A program made the translations under genes and the position numbers. A model generated the notes under the pieces. It saw nothing but the letters and a program-made list of their open reading frames with translations, searched no databases and was not told the DNA's origin. DNA of 64,000 bases from Hyphomicrobiales bacterium (lineage in GTDB: Bacteria > Pseudomonadota > Alphaproteobacteria > Rhizobiales > Xanthobacteraceae), in the NCBI GenBank assembly GCA_016185205.1, contig JACPOA010000032.1, positions 1-64,000 on the forward strand, read 5' to 3'. This document shows positions 35,497 to 44,310 of this stretch, piece after piece (the stretch's first letter is position 1; each line of letters opens with the position of its first letter).

Positions 35497-37101
35497 ATGT
35501 TGCGTGCGGGAGCCCGAGGCGATCACGGTCTCCGTTGGGGCGCGTTGTGCCTTGCGACCATGATCGCCGTCTCAGCCATCGCCAGCGATGCCGATGCGCG
35601 TGGCCGCCGGCACGCCCGCCGTGCCGCCGCCGAAAGCTACCAGCCGCCCCCGGCCTCGATCGTGGTCGACGCCAATTCCGGCGCCGTGATGCAGGCGTCC
35701 AACGCCGACAGTCCGCGCCATCCCGCCTCGCTCACCAAGATCATGACGCTCTACCTGCTGTTCGAACGGCTGGAGGCCGGCATCATCAAGCTCGCCACCG
35801 AAATGCCGGTATCGCCGCATGCCGCCGCGCAGGCACCCTCCAAGCTCGGCCTCAAGCCGGGCGAGACCATCCGGGTCGAGACCGCGATCCGCGCCATCGT
35901 CACCAAATCGGCCAACGATGTGGCGGTGATCGTGGCCGAATCGCTCGGCGGCGACGAAGTCGGTTTCGCCCGCCTGATGACCGCCAAGGCGCGCGCCCTC
36001 GGCATGAAGAGCACGACCTATCGCAACGCCTCCGGTCTGCCCGACGATCAGCAGATCACCACCGCGCGCGACCAGGCCATTCTCGGCCGCGCCATCCAGG
36101 ACCGCTTCCCCACCCAATATCGCTATTTCGCCACTCGCACGTTCGACTTCCGCGGCAAGTCGATGCGCAATCACAACCATCTGCTCGGCAGTGTCGAAGG
36201 CGTCGACGGCATCAAAACCGGCTACATCCACGATTCCGGATTCAACATCGTCACCTCGGTGCGCCGCGGCACTCGCCATATCGTGGCGGTGGTGTTCGGC
36301 GGCCGCACCGCCAAGGCGCGCGACGCCCGTGTGATCAGCCTGATCAACAACAACGTCAATATCGCCGCCGTGAAGCGCACCGCCCCGCCGCTGGTCGAAG
36401 GTGTGGAAACCGCGGCCGCGCGCGGCAAGGACGGCAAGGACAACAAGGACAAGGAGCAGACCACTACCGCGACAGTGACGCCGGTTGCACCTCCGGTTAC
36501 GCAGATTGCGGCGCCGGCCGCAGCCGCCGCCAACGCACCCGAGCCCGGCTCCACCGATCCGATCAAGCCCAATGCGGTGAAGACCGTCACCGTACAGCCC
36601 GGCACCGTACGCACCGCCTCGCTGTCGCCGCTGCCGTCCGACAGCCGCAAGCTCATGCCGGCGCCGGCCACCGCGAATGCGGCCACGGTCACCACCATCG
36701 CCACCGTCAAGAGCGAGACGCCAGCGCCCCCGGCCGCCAAGCCGGGCGCGCTGACCGCCAAGATCGCCCAAATCTCCCAAACAGCCCAAGTCGCATCGGC
36801 CGGCGACAGCGTGCCGGTGCCGGCCGCGGCCTCCGAGCTTGCCGCCAAGCCGCGCAGTGGCGGCTGGATGATCCAGGTCGGCGCCTTCCCCGAGGAGAAG
36901 GAGGCCAAGGACCGGTTGAGCACCTGCCAAAGCAAAGCCAAAGATCAACTCGGCAAAGCCGATCCGTTCACCGAACGGGTGGCGAAGGGCGCCAAGACGC
37001 TCTATCGCGCGCGCTTTGCCGGCCTCGACAAGGATCAGGCGGAGGCCGCCTGCAAAAGCCTCAAGAACAACGAAATTCCCTGCATGCTGCTGAAGAATTA
37101 G
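35497..37101 (+). CDS. D-alanyl-D-alanine carboxypeptidase (DacA/PBP5-like, S11) with C-terminal SPOR domain
   Basis: A 534-residue periplasmic penicillin-binding protein that trims the terminal D-Ala of peptidoglycan stem peptides. A signal sequence (about 12-35) is followed by the S11 catalytic domain: SLTK (Ser78-Lys81), SAN (Ser138-Asn140) and the KTG box in DGIKTGYIHDSGF near residue 236. After about residue 295 comes a long Pro/Ala/Thr linker (TVTPVAPPVTQIAAPAAAAANAPEP) and a C-terminal SPOR domain (about 455-534, GGWMIQVGAFPEEKEAKDRL), which targets the enzyme to denuded septal peptidoglycan. Plain DacA enzymes are near 400 residues and lack SPOR. A family A repeat starts on its last base. 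Confidence 0.93.
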   Translation: MLRAGARGDHGLRWGALCLATMIAVSAIASDADARGRRHARRAAAESYQPPPASIVVDANSGAVMQASNADSPRHPASLTKIMTLYLLFERLEAGIIKLATEMPVSPHAAAQAPSKLGLKPGETIRVETAIRAIVTKSANDVAVIVAESLGGDEVGFARLMTAKARALGMKSTTYRNASGLPDDQQITTARDQAILGRAIQDRFPTQYRYFATRTFDFRGKSMRNHNHLLGSVEGVDGIKTGYIHDSGFNIVTSVRRGTRHIVAVVFGGRTAKARDARVISLINNNVNIAAVKRTAPPLVEGVETAAARGKDGKDNKDKEQTTTATVTPVAPPVTQIAAPAAAAANAPEPGSTDPIKPNAVKTVTVQPGTVRTASLSPLPSDSRKLMPAPATANAATVTTIATVKSETPAPPAAKPGALTAKIAQISQTAQVASAGDSVPVPAAASELAAKPRSGGWMIQVGAFPEEKEAKDRLSTCQSKAKDQLGKADPFTERVAKGAKTLYRARFAGLDKDQAEAACKSLKNNEIPCMLLKN

Positions 37102-37149
37102 CGCGTAATCCCGAAAAGTGGGAACCGGTTTTCGGATAAGATTACGCGC
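37101..37149. repeat. Dispersed GCGCATGATCCCGAAAAGTGGG repeat, family A, copy 3
   Basis: Reads GCGCGTAATCCCGAAAAGTG, GGAACCGGTTTTCGG, then ATAAGATTACGCGC; the inverted ends carry compensating changes (GTAATC/GATTAC instead of ATGATC/GATCAT). Its first base is the last base of the carboxypeptidase stop codon. Confidence 0.9.
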
Positions 37150-37261
37150 AAGAAAGACTACCGCATGATCAACCAATGATCACGCGCAACAATAAAAACG
37201 ATTGATAACCGGGAATGCGCCGAACTGCAGGAGCCGCTGATGGTGTTGCGTCAGGAGTACC

Positions 37262-37963
37262 TCAGCGATGGCGGCGAAGAAGGATTTCCTTGGCTTCATT
37301 GATGCGGGCGGCGAGATACGTCGACCCCCCTTGGTCGGGATGGAATTTCTTCATCAGCGTTCGATGCGCGCGACCGATGTCGTCGGCGCTCGCGCCGGCT
37401 TCCAGGCCAAGGATCTGATAGGCCTCCTGTTCCGACATTTTGCCAGTGCTCGCCGCGCTCCGCCCCGTTGCCGCGTCTCCCTGCGCGTATTCACCCCAAC
37501 TGGGATCCCGGCGATCAAGATACGCTGCCAGTAGCGCCCTGCTCTCCTCGTCGATCTCGCCCAGCATTTCGACCAGCGTCTTGACGTCGAGCCGTTCGAG
37601 CTCGGCGCCCTGATGGCGGCCGGCGACGATCGTCCCGTGCATCTTGCCGCTGTCGTGGTCGAGCTCCATCTCGAAATAGGCCGAACGCACTTGCGAAGTC
37701 TTGCCGCTGGTTTTCTGGGTGCGCGCGGACCAGCCGGCCGGCCCGAACGGCAGCCAGCCGAGCAGCGCTAATCCTGCGGCGCCGAGCGGAATGGCGATGT
37801 TGATTTCGCCGCGCAAGCCGAGGAACACCGCCAGCCCGAGCGCGAGCAAGCCGCCGCTCAGCTTGAGCACGCGCGCGCCGATCTTGGGATCGACCTTGGA
37901 AATGACGCCGAGCACCCACAGCGCGAGCAGCAGCACCAGCACGCTGAAGATGATGGTCGGCAT
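37262..37963 (-). CDS. Membrane-anchored J-domain protein
   Basis: A 233-residue protein with two or three N-terminal membrane helices (IIFSVLVLLLALWVLGVI, LSGGLLALGLAVFLGL, IAIPLGAAGLALLGWLP), a cytoplasmic central region ending in a TerB-like stretch, and a C-terminal J domain (about 178-233, EAYQILGLEAGASADDIGRAHRTLMKKFHPDQGG with the HPD tripeptide). It should stimulate DnaK at the membrane, in the DjlA/DnaJ-like TerB branch common in alphaproteobacteria. The gene ends near an upstream repeat and starts four bases after the VWA gene stop, in the same transcript direction. Confidence 0.85.
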   Translation of the reverse strand: MPTIIFSVLVLLLALWVLGVISKVDPKIGARVLKLSGGLLALGLAVFLGLRGEINIAIPLGAAGLALLGWLPFGPAGWSARTQKTSGKTSQVRSAYFEMELDHDSGKMHGTIVAGRHQGAELERLDVKTLVEMLGEIDEESRALLAAYLDRRDPSWGEYAQGDAATGRSAASTGKMSEQEAYQILGLEAGASADDIGRAHRTLMKKFHPDQGGSTYLAARINEAKEILLRRHR

Positions 37964-37967
37964 TTTT

Positions 37968-38684
37968 CTACGACTTTAACTGCGCCAGCAGCGCGCGCGC
38001 ACCACTGGACTTGCGCGCCGACAGATCGGTCAGCGCCTTGATGCCGCCGGCGGCATAGGCCGCCACCGCGCGCAGCAGTTCGCGCAGTTCATGCGCGGCG
38101 CCGGTGTCGAAACGGCAATAGGCCCCGCGCGACAGCCGCGCGATCTCGCGATAGGCACTCTCGGCCACCGGATCGCCGCCCTCCTGGAACATAAAGACAG
38201 GAACGCCAAGGAGCCCGAGCTCGCCGGCCGCCGCGCACAGATCGTTGATCGCTTCTTCCATGGCGTCGCCGACAAAGACCAACGCCTGCACCCGCTGCTT
38301 GCCGTGCTCCTGGCGGGCGTGGCTCAGGACCTTGCCGATTTGGGTGTGGCCGCCGCGGCAATCGATGCCCGACATCAGCTCGGCCAGCCGCTCGGTGCCG
38401 GCGACCCAGCCGGAGGCGCGGCATTCGCCAAGCCCGCGGAAATAGACGAGCTGGATGTCGAGCCCGCCGATCGAGGCCGCTTCGCGAAACATGTCGGCCT
38501 GCAAGGCGCAGGCGGTATCCCAGGTCGGCTGCCGGCTCATGGTGGCGTCGAGCGCAAAGATCAGCCGGCCGCGCTTGCCGGCGGTGGCCGCCGGACCGAG
38601 CCCGCGCACGCGCTCGATGAAAGCCTCGATCTCCGGCCGCGTCGAGGCCGGCGCCGGGGTTTGTTTTGAGGCATCCTTGCTCAT
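37968..38684 (-). CDS. VWA-domain cytoplasmic protein
   Basis: A 238-residue soluble protein with a von Willebrand factor A domain (about 35-215): RLIFALDATMSRQPTWDTAC supplies a MIDAS-like DxTxS with Ser retained, and GDAMEEAINDLCAAAGELGLLGVPVFMFQEGG the later strand. It has no signal peptide and no ATPase partner next to it, so its role is unknown. It lies in a run of minus-strand genes with mipZ and the J-domain protein; that order recurs in Hyphomicrobiales. The ATG at 38684 is the only good start. Confidence 0.85.
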   Translation of the reverse strand: MSKDASKQTPAPASTRPEIEAFIERVRGLGPAATAGKRGRLIFALDATMSRQPTWDTACALQADMFREAASIGGLDIQLVYFRGLGECRASGWVAGTERLAELMSGIDCRGGHTQIGKVLSHARQEHGKQRVQALVFVGDAMEEAINDLCAAAGELGLLGVPVFMFQEGGDPVAESAYREIARLSRGAYCRFDTGAAHELRELLRAVAAYAAGGIKALTDLSARKSSGARALLAQLKS

Positions 38685-38756
38685 GGCGGCAGTCTACACC
38701 AAATCACAGCGCGCATGCCTAAGGTGGCGACGTGCGGCTGTCGGTGCAATGGCCGG

Positions 38757-39674
38757 TCAGATGACGTCGTGGACCTGCAGCGGCTGGTCCATGACCGAGT
38801 ACCATTCGGCGCGGGCGGCGGCGCGCCGCTTGCCGTTTTCCGACATCGGCAGGCGCAGCTGGTTGAGCAGCTGGATCACTTCCTCGCGCGCGGTCAGATG
38901 CGACATGTTGGGCCGTGTGCCGAGCGTGGCCTCGTCAAGATCGTCGAGCGCGGTCAGCCCGCGCGGAAAGAATTCGCGATAGACCACACGTTCGGCGAAA
39001 CCGTCGACGCTGCGGAAGCCCATGCGCTTCGACAATTCGGCGATGCCCTCGCCGACCAGGCGCTTGTTGCGCGAGCCGAGCGCGGCCAGACGATTGCGCA
39101 CCACGATCCAGTCGGTGAGCCGGCCGTCCACCAGCCGACGCTGGCGGCGCGCTTCGCGCACCATCTCGGCATAATGGCTTTCGCCGGTGACGGTGAAATT
39201 GGTCGGATCGAGCGTGGCGAGCACGTCGAAATCCACGAAGCTGTCGTTAAGCGGAGTGACCAGCGTGTCGGCCATCGAATGCGCCAGCCGCATCAGATAG
39301 GTATCGTTGCCCGGCGTATCGACCACCACGACGTCGTGGCTGTGCTCGATCTTGCCGATCGCGGCCGAGAAGTTGGCGAACTCCTGCGCCTCGTTGGCTT
39401 CCACCGAATTGCCGTCGGCGCGCGCCACGCAATAGTGCGTCGGCAGTTCGAGCTTGATGCGCGCGCGTTCGGCCCAGGCGCGGCGGTTCTCGATGTAATG
39501 CGTGAAGCTCTGTTGGCGCGAGTCGAGATCGATCGTGGCCACGCGCTGGCCGGCTTTCAACAGCGCGACCGCGATGTGCAGCGCCGTGGTGGATTTCCCC
39601 GAGCCGCCTTTTTCGTTGCCGAGCACGACCACGTGCGCGGACTGCGGACTCTCTTGGATCGACTGGACCAACAT
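38757..39674 (-). CDS. mipZ: Division-plane positioning ATPase MipZ
   Basis: MipZ is the ParA-like ATPase that sits on ParB near origins and inhibits FtsZ, so that the ring forms at mid-cell in Caulobacter and relatives. The 305-residue protein shows the deviant Walker [21 protein letters not shown] near residue 20, [38 protein letters not shown] and [17 protein letters not shown]. Its length and sequence match MipZ rather than chromosome ParA. An octamer TTAACCAT, a CtrA-like site, lies in its upstream region, which it shares divergently with panC. Confidence 0.95.
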   Translation of the reverse strand: MLVQSIQESPQSAHVVVLGNEKGGSGKSTTALHIAVALLKAGQRVATIDLDSRQQSFTHYIENRRAWAERARIKLELPTHYCVARADGNSVEANEAQEFANFSAAIGKIEHSHDVVVVDTPGNDTYLMRLAHSMADTLVTPLNDSFVDFDVLATLDPTNFTVTGESHYAEMVREARRQRRLVDGRLTDWIVVRNRLAALGSRNKRLVGEGIAELSKRMGFRSVDGFAERVVYREFFPRGLTALDDLDEATLGTRPNMSHLTAREEVIQLLNQLRLPMSENGKRRAAARAEWYSVMDQPLQVHDVI

Positions 39675-39738
39675 TTACGCGTCCTTTGACCCGTTAATTC
39701 TCGAATTATTACGGCACGTTAGTCAAGTTTATCACAAC

Positions 39739-39746
39739 TTAACCAT
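39739..39746 (+). promoter_or_regulatory. Possible CtrA-binding octamer between mipZ and panC
   Basis: TTAACCAT, followed by TAAT, in an AT-rich divergent promoter region. This octamer is one of the known CtrA motifs in Caulobacter. Single occurrence, unproven. Confidence 0.3.
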
Positions 39747-39825
39747 TAATCCACATGGCCGCCTTCAGCATGCTTTGCTAGGTCCTAGCCCGGATTACGA
39801 CAGTTCGCAGACAAGGCCGCCAATT

Positions 39826-40677
39826 ATGGCAAAGCGCCCAACCATCGTTCGCACGGTTCCGGCCCTCCGGCGCGCCCTTTCGCCGTTCCGGCGAAAGGCT
39901 GAGCGGATCGCGCTGGTTCCGACCATGGGCGCTCTGCACCGCGGCCATCTGGCGCTGGTGCGCCAGGCCCAGCGTCGGGCCGGTCGGGTTGTGGTGTCGA
40001 TTTTCATCAACCCAACCCAATTCGCCCCGCATGAGGATTTCGGCAGCTATCCGCGCCGCTTCGAGACCGACATCAAGGCGCTCACACCAGCCAAAGTCGA
40101 CTTGGTGTGGGCGCCGTCGGCCGCCGTCATGTATCCGGACGGCTTTGCCACAAGGCTCGCCCCGCAAGGCGCCGCCATGGCCGGCCTGGAAGACAAGTTC
40201 CGCCCGCATTTTTTCGGCGGCGTCGCCACCGTGGTGGCCAAGCTGTTCACGCAAGTGGCGCCCGATTTCGCGCTGTTCGGAGAGAAGGACTACCAGCAGC
40301 TACGCGTCGTGACGCAGATGGCTAGGGATCTCGATCTGCCGCTCAAGGTGATCGGCGTGCCGACCGTGCGCGAGCCGGATGGCCTCGCGCTGTCGTCGCG
40401 CAACCTTTATCTGTCGGCGGGCGAACGCAGCGCCGCGCCGCTGCTCTATCGCGTGCTCAAGGCCAGCGCCGCCCGCATCAAGAACGGTGACAAGATCGAG
40501 GCCGTGCTCGACATTGGACGACGTGAGATCGATCTCGCCGGCTTTGCGCTTGATTACCTGGAAGCGCGCCACGCCTTGACGCTGGCGCCGATTGCTGCGC
40601 GCAAGGACGGGCCGATCCGGCTGCTGGTCGCGGCCAAGATCGGCAAGACCAGGCTGATCGATAATTTGGGGGTGTAG
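39826..40677 (+). CDS. panC: Pantoate-beta-alanine ligase
   Basis: PanC condenses pantoate and beta-alanine to pantothenate using ATP. The 283-residue protein has the nucleotidyl-transferase HxGH motif in [17 protein letters not shown], the [18 protein letters not shown] segment, [22 protein letters not shown] and the KMSKS-equivalent [17 protein letters not shown]-terminal extension of about ten basic residues before the conserved start. The ATG at 39826 was chosen; a much longer in-frame start lies within antisense mipZ and is not real. Divergent from mipZ. No panB beside it. Confidence 0.95.
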   Translation: MAKRPTIVRTVPALRRALSPFRRKAERIALVPTMGALHRGHLALVRQAQRRAGRVVVSIFINPTQFAPHEDFGSYPRRFETDIKALTPAKVDLVWAPSAAVMYPDGFATRLAPQGAAMAGLEDKFRPHFFGGVATVVAKLFTQVAPDFALFGEKDYQQLRVVTQMARDLDLPLKVIGVPTVREPDGLALSSRNLYLSAGERSAAPLLYRVLKASAARIKNGDKIEAVLDIGRREIDLAGFALDYLEARHALTLAPIAARKDGPIRLLVAAKIGKTRLIDNLGV

Positions 40678-40682
40678 CTTCT

Positions 40683-40815
40683 TTCTATCCCCCCGCGTGC
40701 GGCGGAGGGCGGCCGCCGAAGGCGGCGGGTGGGGGGTCGGTAGCTGGAACATGCAGTGTGACCCCACCCGGCTCGCTTACGCTCGCCACCCTCCCCTTTC
40801 AGGGGAGGGATAAGA
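40683..40815. repeat. GC-rich palindromic repeat, family C, copy 2
   Basis: Left arm CCCCCCGCGTGCGGCGG to GGCGGGTGGGGGGTCGG, a 19-bp spacer, then right arm GACCCCACCCGGCTCGC to CTCCCCTTTCAGGGGAGGG. The arms are inverted copies, so transcripts would fold. Same organisation as 125-245. Confidence 0.75.
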
Positions 40816-40836
40816 GAACGTTATGCCCGGTGAAAT

Positions 40837-41274
40837 CTACAGCAGCCCCAGCTCGCGCAATTCGCGCCGCATCTGCTCCGGCATTTTGGCAGCGCCGGGG
40901 GCGGCGCGCGACAGATCGCGCGGCGCGTCCTTGGCCTCGAGATAGCGCCAGCCCTGGAAGGCCGAGCGCGGCCGCGGCTCGACCAGCACGCATTTCGGAT
41001 CGAGCACCAGGCGGCAGCGATGAATGCCGTCTCTGTCGGTGAACGGCCGGATGTCGAGGATGCGCTCGCGGCACATGATCTGGCCGCGGATCACCCAATA
41101 GATCGAGCCGCCAGCGATCAGCTCGTCGGCGCGCTTGGGCACCATGCGGGTGGTGTGGATGCGCTCGGGCTTCTGGCCGCGCTGCTTCTGCGCTTTCAGC
41201 TTCTGCTTGATCCAGTTTTCCAGATCGGCGACCGAGTCGGTTCCGACCGAAAGCTTGATGAGATGCAGCGGCAT
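40837..41274 (-). CDS. DUF1489 family protein
   Basis: A 145-residue protein of the alphaproteobacterial DUF1489 family. The family start MPLHLIKLSVGTDSVADLENW, then TRMVPKRADELIAGGSIYWVIRG and RPFTDRDGIHRCRLVLDP, and a late FQGWRYLEAKDAPRDL, are all present. It is presumed cytoplasmic and has no known activity. It lies 21 bases after the mccA stop on the same strand; the two are commonly neighbours by chance or conservation, I cannot tell which. Confidence 0.88.
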   Translation of the reverse strand: MPLHLIKLSVGTDSVADLENWIKQKLKAQKQRGQKPERIHTTRMVPKRADELIAGGSIYWVIRGQIMCRERILDIRPFTDRDGIHRCRLVLDPKCVLVEPRPRSAFQGWRYLEAKDAPRDLSRAAPGAAKMPEQMRRELRELGLL

Positions 41275-41295
41275 TCTTGAATTCCCAACTAACTC

Positions 41296-43275
41296 TTACT
41301 GCGCCGCCTCGCTCGCGGCGATCACCATCACCTTGGCGCCTTCAGCCACCTGCGCGTCCGGCGCGACCGCGATTTCGGCGACCGTGCCGTCGATCGGCGC
41401 CGTGAGCGTGTGTTCCATCTTCATGGCCTCGATGATGGCGACGCGCTGGCCGCGCGTCACGGCTGAGCCCTGCTCCACTAGGATGCCGAGCACCTTGCCA
41501 TGCATGGGCGCGCGCACAAGTCCGCCGGCGCCGCCATCCCCAGCCTCGTCGAGCGTGAGATCGCGTAACGACACCTTGGTCTGGCGGCCGCGGCGCAGCA
41601 CATAGACCGCGTCGGCCACGGCGACCGCGACCGCGTCGGCGGCCGGCGCGCTGCCCGCGACGGTGACCGCGATACCGGCGGCGGCATGCACGACCTCGGC
41701 GATGACATTTTCGCCGTCGGCGAGGATCGGCAGTTCGAGCCGGCGCGCGCCTGCGAGCTGGAAGGCGTCGGCAGCATCCCAAGGTGACGTCTGAACCGAG
41801 GCCGGAGCGTCCGGCTCGCGCTCGTTCGCCGCGGAGAGCCGTGCGCTTTCGCGCGCCAGTAATTCCCGCGCACCGAGCGCGGCGGCGGCAGAATCGAGGC
41901 CTTGCCGGGTGCAGCCGAGCGCGACGAGATTGCGCTCGATGAAGCCGGTATCGAACTCGCCGGCGCGAAAGCCGGGCGCACGGCAGAGCGCGGCCAGGAA
42001 ACCGGCATTGCCGCGGGGGCCGATGACCACGGTTTTGTCAAGCGCGTCGACCAGCCGGTCGAGCGCCTGCTCGCGCGTCGTGCCATGCGCGATCAGCTTG
42101 GCGATCATCGGATCGTAGAACGGCGTCACCTCGTCGCCCGCCTCCACGCCGCTGTCGACGCGCAGGCCCTCGGCTGCCGGAAATCGCAGCGCGATCAGTT
42201 TTCCGGTCGACGGCAGAAAGCCGCGCTCGGGATCCTCGGCATAAAGCCTCGCCTCCACCGCGTGGCCATCGAGCCGCACTTGATCCTGTTTGAGCGGCAG
42301 CTTCTCGCCGGCCGCGATGCGGAACTGCCATTCGACTAGATCAAGGCCGGTGATGGCTTCGGTCACCGGATGCTCGACCTGCAGCCGCGTGTTCATCTCC
42401 ATGAACCAGAAGCCGCCTGGTTTGAGCCCGCCGGCGCCGTCGGCGATGAACTCGACCGTGCCGGCGCCCTCGTAACCGGCGGCCTTGGCGGCGGCGACGG
42501 CGGCGGCGCCCATCGCGGCGCGCAGCTCGGCGCTCACTCCGGGGCCAGGGGCCTCCTCGATCACCTTCTGATGGCGGCGCTGCAGCGAACAGTCGCGCTC
42601 GTTGAGATGGATGGCGTTGCCGTGGCGGTCGGCGAAAATCTGCATCTCGATGTGGCGCGGGCTCGTTACGTATTTCTCGATCAGCACGCGCTCGTCGCCG
42701 AACGCCGCCTTCGCCTCGCGCTGGGCGCCGGCCAGCGCCGTCTCGAATTCGGCGTGGCGCTCAACCTTGCGCATGCCCTTGCCGCCGCCGCCGGCCACCG
42801 CCTTGATCAGCACCGGATAGCCGATCTCGTAGGCCTTGCGTTGCAGAAATTTCGGCTCCTGCATCTCGCCGTGGAAGCCCGGCACAACCGGCACGCCGGC
42901 CTTCTCCATCAGCGCCTTGGCGCGATCCTTCAGCCCCATCGCGCGCATGGCGGAAGGCGGCGGGCCGACAAAGGCGAGGCCGGCATCGATGCAGGCTTGC
43001 GCGAAACCGGCGCTCTCCGAAAGAAAACCGTAGCCGGGATGGATACAGTCCGCGCGCGCCGCCTTCGCAACGGCGATCAGTCTGTCGATCGACAGATAAC
43101 TTTGCGCCGCTTCCGCGGGCCCGATCGCGTGCGCCTCGTCGGCGAGCCGCACATGCAGCGCGCGCGCGTCGGCCTCGGAATAAACCGCGATGATGCGCAG
43201 GCCCAGCCGCTTGGCGGTGCGGGCGATGCGGCAGGCGATCTCCCCGCGATTGGCGATCAGGACGGATTTGAACAT
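41296..43275 (-). CDS. Acyl-CoA carboxylase biotin-carboxylase/BCCP subunit (methylcrotonyl-CoA carboxylase alpha type)
   Basis: A 659-residue biotin-dependent carboxylase chain. It contains a biotin carboxylase domain (1-450: KSVLIANRGEIACRIARTAKRLG, AVAGGGGKGMRKV as the ATP glycine loop, FMEMNTRLQVEHPVTE) and a C-terminal biotinyl domain with the acceptor motif IEAMKMEHTL near residue 628. It should carboxylate biotin and deliver CO2 to a partner that acts on 3-methylcrotonyl-CoA in leucine breakdown; propionyl-CoA or geranyl-CoA carboxylase subunits are alternatives. Its likely carboxyltransferase partner is the beta-subunit gene about 8 kb downstream on the minus strand (51579-53186). Separation of the subunits is unusual. 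Confidence 0.88.
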   Translation of the reverse strand: MFKSVLIANRGEIACRIARTAKRLGLRIIAVYSEADARALHVRLADEAHAIGPAEAAQSYLSIDRLIAVAKAARADCIHPGYGFLSESAGFAQACIDAGLAFVGPPPSAMRAMGLKDRAKALMEKAGVPVVPGFHGEMQEPKFLQRKAYEIGYPVLIKAVAGGGGKGMRKVERHAEFETALAGAQREAKAAFGDERVLIEKYVTSPRHIEMQIFADRHGNAIHLNERDCSLQRRHQKVIEEAPGPGVSAELRAAMGAAAVAAAKAAGYEGAGTVEFIADGAGGLKPGGFWFMEMNTRLQVEHPVTEAITGLDLVEWQFRIAAGEKLPLKQDQVRLDGHAVEARLYAEDPERGFLPSTGKLIALRFPAAEGLRVDSGVEAGDEVTPFYDPMIAKLIAHGTTREQALDRLVDALDKTVVIGPRGNAGFLAALCRAPGFRAGEFDTGFIERNLVALGCTRQGLDSAAAALGARELLARESARLSAANEREPDAPASVQTSPWDAADAFQLAGARRLELPILADGENVIAEVVHAAAGIAVTVAGSAPAADAVAVAVADAVYVLRRGRQTKVSLRDLTLDEAGDGGAGGLVRAPMHGKVLGILVEQGSAVTRGQRVAIIEAMKMEHTLTAPIDGTVAEIAVAPDAQVAEGAKVMVIAASEAAQ

Positions 43276-43367
43276 CAGACCCCGGCTTTGCGTCGGTAGC
43301 GATACTACTTTATTTATTTATCGCATTGTCGAACGGCGAACCGGTACCCACTTCGCCTGACAATGCT

Positions 43368-44282
43368 TTATCGCGCCGGCGGGGTGGCCGCTTGGGTCTG
43401 CGGACGTTTCGGTGGCACCGGCAGCTTGGCTGCGGACGCGGCGCCTTCGGTGGCGGCCGCCGGCTCCTTCGGCAGCGGCGGCTCGGCATTCATGATGCTG
43501 ACCGGCGGTATCGAGGCGGCCGAGGGGAAATCATAGCGACTGGAGACTGGATTGGCTGGCGCCGTCGCGCTGGCGACCGGCACGGGCGCGGGCGCGGCCG
43601 GCTGCTTCTCGGCCACCGGTTCAGTTTTGGCGTCGGACTTGCTCCAGGCCGCCGCATAGCGCGCAACGTAAGCGTCGAAGGCGTGCACGCGCAAGTTTGC
43701 CTTGAGCGCGCCCGTGTCGCGCAGCAGCGCGAAGGCGGCGCAAGCGTCGGCGGTGCAGCCGTCGCGGGTGGCCAGCACATGGGCGGCGAGTCCAAAGCGG
43801 TCGAGTTCGAGCGCGCGCCGCGTGCCGGCGAAAGTCTCGACGAAGCCGGCCTCGCCGCGCCGCGCAAACGCGCTGGCGTCCTTGAGCAGCGCCAGCCGTG
43901 CCCCGGTATAGGCGACCGCGCTGGCGGCGCTTTGCGCATCGGCGAACACCGCCTTCTCGCAGGCATTCTCGATCGCCTCGCCGGCGCCACCGTCGAGGCA
44001 GGCGAGCGCCGAGCCGGGCGCCAGCGCGCCGACATCGAGCGCGGCATGGCGTTGCAGCAGCGCGCGCCGCTCGGCCGCCTGGTTATCCATCGCCATGCGG
44101 TCGAGCAGCGCGATCACCGCCAGCGCCACCACCACGATGGTGGCGACCGGCAGCAGCAGGCGTTGCAGCCCGCCGGCGCCGGCGCGCCGCAGCGCCATCA
44201 CCGCCAGCACGACGAACAACGCCGCCAGCGCGCCGGCAACCGAGGCCGGCAGCACCAGCGGCGTCGACAGCATGCCGTTCAA
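43368..44282 (-). CDS. Hypothetical membrane protein with helical periplasmic or cytosolic domain
   Basis: A 304-residue protein I do not recognise. The N-terminus has two hydrophobic helices (PLVLPASVAGALAALFVVLAVMAL at about 7-30, and LLLPVATIVVVALAVIALL at about 42-60), then an alpha-helical domain of about 160 residues with paired cysteines (CLDGG, IENACEKA, RDGCTADACAAF), followed by an 80-residue Ala/Pro-rich tail. The cysteines suggest a periplasmic or oxidised domain. It lies between mccA and a Bug-type binding protein gene on the same strand. Composition is typical of the chromosome. Confidence 0.6.
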   Translation of the reverse strand: MNGMLSTPLVLPASVAGALAALFVVLAVMALRRAGAGGLQRLLLPVATIVVVALAVIALLDRMAMDNQAAERRALLQRHAALDVGALAPGSALACLDGGAGEAIENACEKAVFADAQSAASAVAYTGARLALLKDASAFARRGEAGFVETFAGTRRALELDRFGLAAHVLATRDGCTADACAAFALLRDTGALKANLRVHAFDAYVARYAAAWSKSDAKTEPVAEKQPAAPAPVPVASATAPANPVSSRYDFPSAASIPPVSIMNAEPPLPKEPAAATEGAASAAKLPVPPKRPQTQAATPPAR

Positions 44283-44310
44283 CGATGCGCTATCGATTTT
44301 ACTTCTCCGC

